Made by a program: the position numbers and the translations under genes. Under the pieces are notes generated by a model. It searched no databases. It had not been told where the DNA came from and saw only the letters and a program-made list of their open reading frames with translations. A stretch of 64,000 nt of DNA, taken from contig JAKZAP010000016.1 of assembly GCA_023053575.1 (NCBI GenBank), positions 16,262,030 through 16,326,029 of the forward strand, written 5' to 3'. This document shows positions 36,279 to 46,764 of this stretch, piece after piece (position 1 is the stretch's first letter; each line of letters opens with the position of its first letter). The stretch is from Branchinecta lynchi. Lineage: Eukaryota > Arthropoda > Branchiopoda > Anostraca > Branchinectidae.

Positions 36279-36314
36279 TACCAATTTTGACCCAAAATGC
36301 ATGCCATATTAAGA

Positions 36315-37342
36315 TTCCAACCAAACTTACGCTTCCCGGGAACAGAAGAAACAGTATCAAAAGTAGAATGTTCACCCACTTTTAGAGAGTGGATAATTTC
36401 ACCATATAATATATCAATACTAGTCTGGTCTGGCTCTGGGTCTACAACTATCTTATTCAAAAGAAGATCCGATTTTTCATGAAAACGTGAAACCTTTGAC
36501 TTATCCCACCGCAGATTACGAACAGCAGAACGAGCTTTGCAATGGAGGATAACACAAGATATTGGATCAACAGTTCCAAGTGAAAAACTTAAATAAAGAT
36601 GATCACTAATTTGAAAATCATATCCAACATGCACACATTCGGGTATTACAGAATGACTAGATGCTAAAACATGATCCAGATTCGAAAAAGAACCAGAAAT
36701 ATAAATAAAAGTAGCATCGGAATCTTTCGGAGCTAAGAAATAAGAAGAAAAAATCGATAAAAAAGTAGAAGAACGAGAATCCAAACAATTTGTAAGATCG
36801 CAATTCAGATCACCAGTCAAAAGCCAATCCGACCCCCCTGGTAGACTATGATAAACCTGCATAAGCTCAGCACACGCAAACGAAAAATTAAAATCCGAGA
36901 CGGGAGTACGGTAATTCGTAGGTAAATAGCAGTTCAAAACAAACGTATTAAAGATCTTAACTACTAAAAAATGTTGCGAAGAATTAAAAACACTAGACTC
37001 AAACGAATTACGGACGTAAGTGCAGATACCCCCGGATGGGCGCCCACCAGTAGGTGCTGCAGGAACAAAAAAGCAATGGTGATCCGCAGAAAGAGAACTT
37101 AAAACACCAGCGGAAAAATCAAGCAAATGGTGTTCCTGCAAACAAAGTACATCCGAAATAGACAGTAAATGCAGTAATACGTGGGTTTTATCTGACACAC
37201 CGTTAACATTAAACGAAATAGCTTTCAAAGAAGTTATTTTGACGAAGAGAGCTAAGCTTTCTCTCGGAGAATCTTGCAACGCAGACTGAAGGTATGATGA
37301 TCGTTCAAACCGCAATGGACACATTTGAGATTCTTTTGACAC
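36315..37342 (-). pseudogene. LINE ORF2, AP-endonuclease part
   Basis: The minus frame overlaps the end of ORF1 by about 90 bp. Endonuclease signatures: ISFNVNGV near the start, LCLQEHHL (catalytic Glu), RPSGGICTYVRNS, WLLTGDLNCDL and finally ISDHLYLSFSL (catalytic Asp-His). The frame is uninterrupted up to WNLN, where the fold-back element enters. Translated sequence beyond that point belongs to the inserted element. Confidence 0.85.
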
Positions 37343-38661
37343 TGATCGTCAACCGAACTAACGTGGTCAGTTTCCGCGCACCTCGAACACCTTTCTGTCG
37401 CTGTACAATCTTTAGCAACGTGATCGAAAGAAAAGCACTTAAAACACATTTTTGGTACTTTGACAAAGTCTCTGACACGGAAATGTTCGTAACCGACGAA
37501 AAGTCCATGGCGAAGATAGAATGACTGAACGTTCTTCGATTCAAACAACACTTTAAATGACCGTGACTTTCCGAGCTGCTTTAAATTCACCACCCCAGCA
37601 TCACCGGCCTTCACCGAATCAGTATCAAGATTAAAATCAACATTGGAGATCAAACCCGCAAAATCCGGCTGATGAACACGGACCTCACATCCTGTTTTCG
37701 CACTCAAACTGTCCTGAAGAGACTTTGCATCAGCTTTACATGTTTTTATCATCCACCCGGCATTACGAGTTAGCCGCACTTGTCTAATCCCTGCAGCACC
37801 CGAGAGATTCTCCAGCGCTGATTTTCGTTTCAAAGGGTCACTTAAATCGGGAGGAGGTGAATCAACTAACAGATCAACTGTGGTATCTCCTGGATTCGGC
37901 AACGGCGGCCATACAGTATTCCCAGAAGCGGCAAGTCTACTTGATTGATTTGAATTTATCGCAGAAATCTGGTCTTTTATTTGATTACAAGTGTCGCTAA
38001 CGCTAGCAGCAGCAAGCGCCTGTTCTGATAAATTGTTCACCTGATTAGCGATGCAATCCAGTTTTCTGTATCACTTCACAATAGCTCGCGCAAACTCCGC
38101 CTCTTTTTCGCACGCAATCGACGGAATTGGATCACTTGCCTTCATTACGAACAACGGTAGATTTTGCAGAGAATTTTCACTGTCTTTATTCACGAGGATT
38201 GAATGAATGTCTTTGCATAGAGATGCAGCTGCGGAATCGCCGCGGCGTTCAGGATATAATTTAGAAGGTTTGGCAACGTCTATTAGAGTTTTGCGAGCTT
38301 CATTCAGTTCAGGTAATGGGAAAAACTGGGAGGCGGCACTGACTAGCTTTTCTTCTGGAATGCCAGATTCGACACTGTGTACGAAAAAGCTTAGAACCGG
38401 CGAATAAATCATTGGCATTCCCATATCGGAAAACGGTGAAACTGAAGACACAGAAGATTGATCAATTTGGCTATGCCTTGTGTTACAGCTTGCACAGACA
38501 GGAAAAGAACGCTTATGCTTTTCTGCGTACAGTTCATAGGTCGCTTCACATACTTTATGGCAAAGCTTGCCACAGCCGCCAGCCAGCGTCGAACATACGA
38601 CGGTATATCTCTTCAGTAGGCTTAACGATTCATTACAATTCCGACATCTCGGGCTCGGCAT
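37252..38661 (-). pseudogene. LINE ORF1 with PHD-like and CCHC fingers
   Basis: One 470-codon frame in minus sense, broken only by a TGA at 38071-38073. The N-terminus has a Cys/His-rich PHD-like cluster (CRNC...C...C...CHKVC...CASC, residues about 6-58). The middle is unstructured. The C-terminal part has a nucleic-acid-binding region followed by three zinc-knuckle-like units: CFKCFSFDHVAKDC, CSRCAETDH...C and CVHCGLNDHH...C. This is an RNA-binding ORF1 of a CR1/Jockey-like LINE. The ATG at 38661 is the first Met and the LINE 5' end is close upstream. Confidence 0.8.
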
Positions 38662-38944
38662 CGATAAAAGTCCAAATTAATCTTTATTACCTTGCTTACT
38701 GCCAGCAATTATATACTCCGGCAGTAGAGTTTGTTGTGCGGTGTCCCACTTTTGCCTGGGACCTAGCGTCAAAAATCCAATTAGTAATAATCCTCGATAT
38801 GCAGTGCTCAGTGGAATGAATCGCAAAACCTGTTTTCACTTGCACCGGTGAAATACGTCTTTACCCTTTAGGTTCTGACTGATCCAAATAGCGGAGTTTG
38901 TCAGGGTCACCTTTTCAAGTAACACCCCTTATCCCCTTAAATGG

Positions 38945-38966
38945 CAATCCGACTTCTGACACCAAA
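38945..38966 (-). other. Primer-binding site of the minus-strand LTR element
   Basis: In minus sense the sequence directly after the 5' LTR is TTTGGTGTCAGAAGTCGGAT. TGGTGTCAGAAGT complements the 3' end of a tRNA, probably tRNA-Leu. This fixes the element's orientation. Confidence 0.7.
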
Positions 38967-39373
38967 TGTGACGACCCAGGGTCACCAAGTACGGTAACAC
39001 CACTGGACGTCCCGTTAGAGACTTCAAAATAACATAGGCTAAGCCTATATACCTCACAAAGTAAGGGGTAAAGAAAGAATACCTTTTATTGGTTCTAATC
39101 AATCACACAAATATATTATTCCTCAGGTACTTTATACTCACTTAATAATTCTCAAAAGACCGAAGTTACGGTCTCGTTAACATAAACAATCTATTATTTA
39201 GAATAACTATTATCTGGTTAACTTTTCTAACATGATTTACTTTCCTTATTTTTATGCATAATTTAATTATTGTTTAAAGTTAACCGTTTAATAGTTATCC
39301 TTTATTTTCCACAGTTTCCACTATCTTGAGAATACAGTCACGGCTTGTGATACTTATCAATAAATCCGTGACA
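38967..39373 (-). repeat. 5' LTR (minus-strand element)
   Basis: 407 bp, very similar to 22500-22956 except for a gap of about 50 bp after the first 35 bp and scattered substitutions. Confidence 0.82.
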
Positions 39374-39470
39374 GTATCCAGTAGGTCTCAAAAACTAGGA
39401 TTAAACTGGATTGGAGGCCAAGGGCCAACACTCTCGTATCGGAGGTTTGCCCATATCCAGTTATCAATCT

Positions 39471-39613
39471 TTTGCCACTAACATCGCCAGCACAAAGTAC
39501 TTTGTCGTTTATTCCGCCACCTTCTCCTTTGAAAAAACTGTTGTATTTTTCTTTACAGTCGTTGGTTGTGAAAACACTTAACTCTGCTTGCAGTAGGATC
39601 TCAGATACATTTG
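39471..39613 (-). pseudogene. Probable penultimate trypsin-domain exon, possibly decayed
   Basis: In minus sense the frame reads SNVSEILLQAELSVF, then NDCKEKY, then INDKVLCAGDVSGK. This is the pattern between the Asp102 and Ser195 regions of trypsin-like proteases (LQEAEL...C...Y...I-x-D-x-x-LCAG). The expected K-D-x-C-Q just before the last exon is not found: after SGK the sequence runs into non-protease residues with no clear donor, so the exon is damaged or its end differs. It sits 92 bp from the LTR insertion, and the last exon at 21295-21459 follows on the other side of the nest. Confidence 0.6.
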
Positions 39614-39639
39614 AAAGCCATACAGAACATCAGCAGCGA

Positions 39640-41455
39640 CATTAAGAGAGGGTCAACCTTTTGTTATGGTGGCAATGTCCGCTTTTTTTTCACCTTAATT
39701 GGAGTATCTTTGATGATCAATTTCAGTTAGTCTACTCTATTTGAAGTTATAAGATAATTGCAGTTTTGGATACCGTGACACTTATTCTTGGCCCGCATCT
39801 GGCTGCATGCAAATGTTGGCAATGTGCCAATGCCAACCCTTTACTTGCGTTAAATCCCGGCGTTACTTGAGGCTTGCGATGGGGCATAGCATGATATTTT
39901 TAGAATCGGAGGAGTGTTTGTTACATTAAGTGTTTTTTGTGTGTGTAGGCCTACTTGTACAATTTTGTGGCCCTCGGCCTTTTTCGGTAGTATACACTCT
40001 AATATTCTATCTTCGAGGTAGGTCGTCAAGAGGAAAATGTGAGACTTCAGAACTCTTTTTTTCCCTTGGCAACCAGAGATATCCATCAGAAGCGGTCGAA
40101 GCAATCTACCCAGTTCTTACTCTACCGAATCAATAACAAATAAGAGCAAGAACAATGGTCTCTCGTCCATCCATCGATTAACAATGTTCCGACAAAAAAG
40201 AGTGGAGGTGGAGCCAATACAGAGCCTTGTTGGTCGCCTGTTTATACTCGTTGGTCTCCGCCGGTAAACATTTGCGAAGAAAACAATATAGCCACTATCG
40301 AGGCTGATGTTCTGGCCTGTTCACACGGGAAGGAAACAGCGTTGATTTTGTTTGAGTAGACGCTGACGTCTGATTAGTGATGCGAAAAATAAAATCGAAC
40401 TTTACGATGGTCATTCATAATCGCTTTCCTTATACCATGACCTTCAATAAACGGCGGGTTATAAATAAATTACTTACTTATTACTTATATGGAGACTGAA
40501 TTCCCTTGTAACATTCCTTTTTGTGTCTCTGGGTCGAACCATACAATGAAAAACCGGGATTTGAAGCACACTCACTGAAGTCATGACCTATTGAGTTCAA
40601 CATCTGTAGTTTTAACTTTGTCAGACGAGTGTAAAGTAAGAGAAACATGATTAAGGCTTGCGAGGATTACTGAAATTACCGAAAAGGTAGAATAGCATTG
40701 AATAGTCAAAATAATACCAGTAGGTGAGTGTACATTTTGTGTTTTTCTCCTTTTTTTTCCGAAATTTATAATTTATACATTTTCGTGATTCGAACGCATT
40801 CGTGAGTTCGATTTCGATTCAGTAGTTAATTGAAAGACGAAAGCTCACCTCAACCTGGTCTATCTCTTTTGTCTTTTAGTTCACTACTTACAAATAATTC
40901 GATGTCAATGGCGTATTTTCCCATCAAATAATGTCCTTGGTTTTCGTACTGAGGCATTGCCATATGGGTTCTAGTTTGTCTAGGACCCACACAGGAGTCC
41001 TATTTTTTTTTAACTTAATTCAAAATAGTTTCTGGTTGGTTTGTCACAGTAGAAGCTTATTGTATAATATTCCATCTGCGTAATATTTGTTCATTTCCAC
41101 TCAGCCTACTAAACCTGAAACACTGTTTTTTTAAGAATATGCTTATTTTCATCTGATATTCTCAGATGAGAGCAACCGGAATGAAATTTATCTCTTCTTG
41201 TTCTGGATATTGACACCACTTAGTTGAGTTGACTCAGAAAAGATACAATATACGTTACCATATACAGATTGTTGTATTTTTAACCAGATTACTAGAGGGT
41301 TTGACACATTCCTAATATCTGCTTTGCATCAAATGCAAGTTTCTGTATATTTCGATATATTCTTAATTGCTTGGAATTTTCTTGTCAACCCTCGAAAGCC
41401 GCTCTTTCCGCTTCCAGTCCAGTGTGAACAGGCTTATCACTTCTGCTTCCGTTAA
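39640..41455. other. No intact gene; one possible exon relic
   Basis: Near 40165-40262 (minus) the translation G-G-D-Q-R-V, a stop, then V-G-T-L-L-I-D-G-W resembles the start of a trypsin domain (IVGG ... CGGTLI) but with a stop codon and no His motif. It could be a decayed exon of the same gene. The rest is unrecognised AT-rich sequence. Confidence 0.3.
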
Positions 41456-41459
41456 ATTT

Positions 41460-41625
41460 TATTAGAGAAGAGAAAGATTAAGGAGGAGCTTCTCTCTTTT
41501 GTGTTGTTTTGTTTTGTGCGTTTTATTCTAATATGTGATACTTTTTTGTGTTTTTTGTTGCCATGGCCCTCGGGCTACTTAAAATTAATAAATATATCTA
41601 TCTATCTATCTATCTATAAGACGGA
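41460..41625 (+). pseudogene. LINE 3'-end fragment with ATCT tail
   Basis: Plus-sense sequence GCCATGGCCCTCGGGCTAC, then TTAAAATTAATAAATAT and about six ATCT repeats (41597-41619) is a LINE tail. It abuts the gag relic on its right. Confidence 0.55.
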
Positions 41626-41629
41626 TGAC

Positions 41630-42602
41630 GACAATTGCGGGGCGCCGGATTCCTCTTTACTCTGGACCCCCCCCCCCCCCCTTCGCCAGTTTAAATGCCT
41701 CAATGAATTTTTGTTTGCCGGCTCAAGACCTCTTGACCAGCAATTCCTTGCGATGTGCCCGACCTTGGCACATTTCGCACACATCGGTTTCCCACTAGTG
41801 TCCCAGGCGTATGCGTTCCTGTTTTCTGTTTGTCTGGTGTGGGTATGAATTTTAGTGTTTTGTTTCTGCCATGTAATTTGGCCTCGGTCATTCATTCTCG
41901 TGTTAGGTGCATGGTGTTGGAGTGTATTTCTGATTTCTGAGACCTGACTGTGCCCACTGTGGCACCAGTTCCTGGGACATACCGTTCAGTAACCTGTTAT
42001 TGTTATAGTACACCCTCGCTTCACTCTTGCTTTCGTGTTACAACTTAACCTTTTCCTGAGCGCGAAACCATTTTATCAAGCACTCCTTCGTGACTTCCCA
42101 AAAATCGGGGTCCCGCAAAATAAACGTTTTCGCTCAAACTTCTTGCCAAGTGATCGTGAACCATTGTTTTCAGGAGCGACTGTGAAAGCTGAAAAGAAGA
42201 ACCTGGTATGTTGCTCGCTGCTGGCATAACATCTAGACCAAGCTGGTTCAGAGCCTTCAGCTCGATACTTTGAACAAATTTGAAAGGTTCCTGCCCCTCT
42301 TCCAAAAATAATTTTTCGTATAAAAGCCAATCTTTCTTTGACGTACTTTAGAAACGTTTCTTGAATGCCGTCCGAAGTGCCGCAAAATTTGTGAAGTTTC
42401 CTTCACTAGCCCTGAAAAAGTCTATCGCAACCCCTCGACATTTGTGCCGCACAATTTTTATCATCTCAAGATCCTTTATTTCGTCTTCATCCCATGCCGA
42501 TACATCTCTAACGCTATCCCAAAATTTATCCACATCCGTCCTACCCTCAACATAATCGACGGTCTCGGCCGCTTTTAATAATAACCCAATTTTCCCGGCC
42601 AT
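41630..42602 (-). pseudogene. Gag relic of an LTR retrotransposon
   Basis: The minus frame from 42602 encodes MAGKIGLLLKAAE, then DKFWDSVRDVSAWDEDE and FAALRTAFKKRF, a capsid-like helical region. After frame breaks, 41614-41895 carries a zinc knuckle CAKCAKVGHIARNC (C-x2-C-x4-H-x4-C). No protease or RT follows; the LINE tail at 41460-41625 lies where pol should begin. Confidence 0.6.
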
Positions 42603-42609
42603 TTCAAAC

Positions 42610-43665
42610 CAAAAACTTCAAAAATTCTGTCCTATCGGAAACCAACCGGAACTCTCCCTTCCACAGCAAAACGATGCCACCAATTGAATCTTTTATGCTT
42701 TAACATGTTGTCCAAAACCGAGTATCTAATATACGTGTAGCGTGTACCCGAGCAGTTGGTACATATTAGACTATACCGGTACTCTGACCTTAATCCTCGG
42801 AGGGTTGGTTCGTAACTGTGGAGGGGGAAGTCCGGACGGTAGGTCCTAGGTCCTACATTCAATAAACACTGGTTAGAAAACACACTTACTTTTAATATTG
42901 AAGTTCTCCGTACATCGAATACATCTCAGACTGCCTCTTAAAGCACAATGGACACTTCTAATGCTTTACTTTGTATTACATGCTTCACAAATAAACATTT
43001 CCGACTTCCTTTAGAAGTCGCTACGAAAATCGGCCGTTTTCTTGTTATCCCTTGTCTTTACCTCTCTGGCATTTCGGCGATCCAAATCTTAGGAGCTGGG
43101 ATATCGTGGCAGGAAATTCAAAAACTCCCAGCAATGCTTGATAGAAAAGGATATGTTTGAGATGTCACCAAAGTCAAGCCGCAGATGCAGTTTACCTGAT
43201 TGTTCTAGTGTTTCATCAGAAGTTCCATGGCTTAAAATGCCTATTAAAAGTTTTTCTTTGTGAAATAGTGTTATGAAGCTTGATTAGCTTGCTTTATAAA
43301 ATGTACCAGAATATGCAATAAGCTTATAAAAATTCACATAGCTCCAAAAATCATTCAAAAACAAATAACCTGTTCAAATCTGAATTATACAAGCTGATTA
43401 TGCATAAAATAAAGATCTACTAAGTATTATAAGAAACATCACTTTTATCTTTGTCCAAGCTAGTAAATTGAGATGTACTGGCCCAGAAAATTACGCTTTG
43501 AAATATCACAGAGAGGAAACTGTTGAAAAAGCTGCTGATCTAGGGGGTAAGCATTGTTCCTATGTTGTTACAAAGTGGAAATGGGGTAGTATGATGTGCC
43601 CACTGAACTTTAAATGCAATTTCATCACACCTTTTATACCGTTTTTCTTACATCGTTTCATCTCT
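42610..43665. other. No recognised gene
   Basis: May include 5' untranslated sequence of the gag relic (42610-42880). The remainder is AT-rich and featureless. Confidence 0.35.
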
Positions 43666-43669
43666 TGGC

Positions 43670-43738
43670 TGGCTCTCAAACAACCAGTATCTTGGCCAGC
43701 TCTCAATCATCAAGTAACTTGGCCAGCTCTCAAACATA
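43670..43738 (+). repeat. 28-bp tandem repeat, about three copies
   Basis: Three near-identical copies of TTGGCCAGCTCTCAA plus a variable spacer. Any frame through it is repetitive and not taken as coding. Confidence 0.6.
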
Positions 43739-43740
43739 AA

Positions 43741-44045
43741 GAGCGTGTTCCATCCTACTTACCGTAGTTACTACGCATGACGTCACGAATTCTGGCTTTT
43801 TGCCTTCAAGGCTGGAACGATTTTTCTATTTTCTAGCGGGATCTCACGCCAGGGGCGAATCCGACCAATCACGTTACAGAGATGCGTAGTAACTACGCTT
43901 ACTACGCTCCCGAGCATGGTAAGCAAATAGTAACTATTAGTTACTATTCCGACAAGGTTGGAACGGTCAGCGTAGTAACTTTTCGTGAGGATGGAACGGA
44001 AATAGTAACTAATAGTAACTATTGTTTGAAGGGTGGAACACGCTC
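43741..44045. mobile_element. MITE with GAGCGTGTTCCA terminal repeats
   Basis: 305 bp with perfect 12-bp ends GAGCGTGTTCCA / TGGAACACGCTC and internal pairing of GTAGTTACTACGC-type words. No coding. The target duplication is unclear. Confidence 0.65.
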
Positions 44046-46452
44046 AAAGTATCTTGAAGACGGCGTGAGGAAATGCTACTTCGAGAAAGGTGCTTCGAGA
44101 AAAGGGCACTTTGCAAGAATTGATATAAACATTTGGAATCTAAATATTTCGTGTCGTTACACGTATTCCATTGTTATTTTCCATCTGTTAACGTTGGTTC
44201 TATATACACAATCGAACAAACGGTTCCGATCGAAAACAAATGAAAACGGTTGGGGATGATTGTTGAAACAGACTTGAAAAAATGAAGCATCGGCAAACCC
44301 ATTCCCGTCCTAATTGTGGTACTGACGAAAGTTTTGCCGATGATTTGGAAACTTTGTCGGCAAACCAAATCCTTACTTTCATGCTTTCGCTGGAAACAAT
44401 CCTTTTTGGGAATACGGAAGCACCGACAAACTCTAAATTTTTTTTCTCTGCTAGGCTACCGCAACAGCATTGTCCGAAAATCAAGCCCATGATAGTGAAA
44501 GTCTTTTTCGGCCAATCATAATTTCTTTCCCTAAGCACTGACGAATACTTTTGTAAACATATTTATCTTGTTTTGACCTTGGATCATTTGGTCCATCGCT
44601 TGGTCTCTAGATGATTCACAAATTTTCTTGGACCCTTCCCCCACCTACAACCCCTTAATTTGCGCCGAAGAGGTTCATGCTAGAAAACTTATTTCAAGGC
44701 TTGATTCCATGTGGTAACTTTTGCCAGAGAGTGAATGACAAATTCAGAAAAATTGATCACAAGAACCATCTTAACTGATGGAGCTAAATTTGCTACTGCA
44801 ACAGTTTTATGAGGCTTTCGTGGGGCATCTTGGCAACGTCCATTTTGTCGGAAAATTGTCAGGTCTTGCCCGTAAAATCTGGCTTGCCTCCTAACAAAAT
44901 GGGTTAGTTACACCACTGTATAACTACCCAGGGTAACCACTTTGAGAGAACTACTCAGACAGTTACTTCGTTCGTTTATCCGTCAATCTGTCTGCTAATT
45001 TGACTTTCGGATAGCACACAGACACTTTAAGGATTGAGAGTATTTTCTCAAGCTGGTTATGGTAAGTTCTGGGTTTAAAATAAGTAAGAAAGTAATTTAT
45101 TTATGACCAGGGTCATCTGCTGGCTGGGCTCTGTTGTCCATGTTTTTGGCAGAGCCGACGAAATTTTCAGAAATGTGACGGTTAATTTAGGTAACGACCA
45201 CGGTTGCCTTTTTGCTCCATGACCTCTATCTGGCTGAAGGTCAAATTTGTAGATGGCTCAGGTAGTCCAATATTTAGTGTTCGAGGAGAGATTAGGCTAA
45301 CAAGGCATTTGAGTTTCGATTAATAATATTATTATTACTATTAGTATCATGTGCTGAATCCATATCTGAATTAGATTTGATAGCGGCTGAACTTTTTTTT
45401 TTAAGTCGGTTAGCTTGGCAAAATTGGGATTGAAATCAGGGGTCAAAATATATTGTTTTTTTGGTCGAGTAATATAGTCGACCAAGATCTGGCAGAAGCA
45501 TTTAAACCGCGCAAGGCTCTTCAGGACGGCCATGTTTTTATGGAAAAGACATTTTTGAAAACTTATTATATAGAATATTATAAACACTGTGTTTAAATTA
45601 TTTTCAGGATTATTTTGGGGTAAGCTGGAGTGTTTCCAGCGGTATTTCGATCAAGGCTTTTATTAGCCCATGTATAATTGACATGTCTGTCGCAAAAAGA
45701 AGAATATACGGTTTGTTCAGCATGACTTCTACTTTCTTGCTGTCTGGAGGTACCTTAAATTCAAAGTAATTTTCAGTAGTACTTCTCCTAATTTAAACCT
45801 GTTTGTTTGAAGAAATTATTTCTAATTTTGGAAAATTGTCACAACTTTATCACCTCTTGGTGTACTTTCTCTCTCGTGATTCGTATTTTTGAATTTGGTC
45901 GAATATTAGTTACTTTCCAAATTTTTGCCACATATGAAACAAGCCTGCCACTTACAGTAGAGTTATGCTTATGTGCCAGACCATACAGCCACACAGTAAT
46001 AGCCAAACCAGGAATTTATTTTCACTGGAAAGTATTTTCTGCTGCCTGTTACCCAACTACCACTTGATTACCCTCTCACGGTCTGACTATTTTGTTAGAA
46101 GGACGAACCAAGAAGATGGCGGTTTGAATCAAGAGACACCTGGACAGAAAAAGAAGAACATTTGTAAATTTAAAATAAAACAAAATTTAACTGAATTTTC
46201 CTCAAATCATATTGCAGGATAACACTGAAATAGTTGGCTATTTCCTGATATAATTTGTTGTTGTTTTTTTCCGACACATCAACTCTTTTTATACGCGTGT
46301 AAAGAAATCCAGGTAATGAAACAGCTAGAGAACTGTTAAAATAAGCATACCTCTATTATCCTGGTCTGCATATTGAATCTTTCGCAGTGTTTCATAATTA
46401 GAATTAAGATGGCATTTGGCTCGTTCTGCGGAGCCAAGCCGTCGAGAAGTCT

Positions 46453-46545
46453 TAGATAGATAGATATATTTATTAGCACTTCTCTTAGTCATACGGACCT
46501 GGGGCTCCCCATAGTCCCAGAAGGCATGAATACAGGGAAAGAAAT
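46453..46545 (-). pseudogene. LINE 3'-end fragment with GATA tail (copy A')
   Basis: Matches 13655-13790, including GTCATACGGACCTGG and the AGATAGATAGATAT tail. Confidence 0.5.
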
Positions 46546-46764
46546 AAGAACGACGAAATGAAGTCCAGGCTATATCGACTGTTCAGAGGTTTAATCTAGG
46601 GATTTGAAGCCCTGAAAGATAAAAATCTTTGGAAACTTTGTAAGATAAAAATCCCCTGATAGGACTCTCGAAATAAGTAATACGATGGATGGGACTACTC
46701 AATGCTTTTCAAATAACATCGGTGGACCTTTCGCAATCTAGGATAGTGCAGAATACTGCCTTTC

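Larger units (their letters stand above)
26827..36308. mobile_element. Fold-back transposon, 9.48 kb, inside the LINE ORF2
   Basis: The ends are TATGGCATGCATTTTGGG and its reverse complement, flanked by a 6-bp target duplication TTAAGA (26821-26826 and 36309-36314). Removing the element and one TTAAGA restores an open LINE ORF2. The right arm (32617-36308, 3.69 kb) pairs with the left arm (26827-32457), which is longer only because it carries two further insertions. The loop is about 160 bp (32458-32616). Each outer arm has a 14-copy array of TGTCGCCGAGAAT-like words. No transposase was recognised. Confidence 0.85.
24896..38680 (-). mobile_element. AP-endonuclease-type LINE, split by a fold-back element
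   Basis: Minus-strand non-LTR retrotransposon of about 4.3 kb once the 9.5-kb insertion is removed: ORF1 (38661-37252), ORF2 endonuclease (37342-36315), ORF2 reverse transcriptase (26820-25648) and a 3' tail ending in AATAAAATATTGATTGATTGA (24896-24920). It interrupts the LTR element between its primer-binding-site region and its gag frame. Clade placement within the CR1/Jockey/I group is not attempted. Confidence 0.8.
22500..39373 (-). mobile_element. LTR retrotransposon (minus) hosting a multi-layer transposon nest
   Basis: LTRs at 22500-22956 and 38967-39373 both run TGTGACGACCCAGGGT to AATCCGTGACA. The whole is flanked by the 5-bp duplication GTATC (22495-22499 and 39374-39378). The primer-binding site next to the right LTR and the purine tract next to the left one set the orientation as minus. 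Without the nested LINE the element is only about 3.1 kb, with a gag-like frame and an integrase scrap, so it is a non-autonomous or deleted Ty3/Gypsy-type element. It lies in the last intron of the protease gene. Confidence 0.85.
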
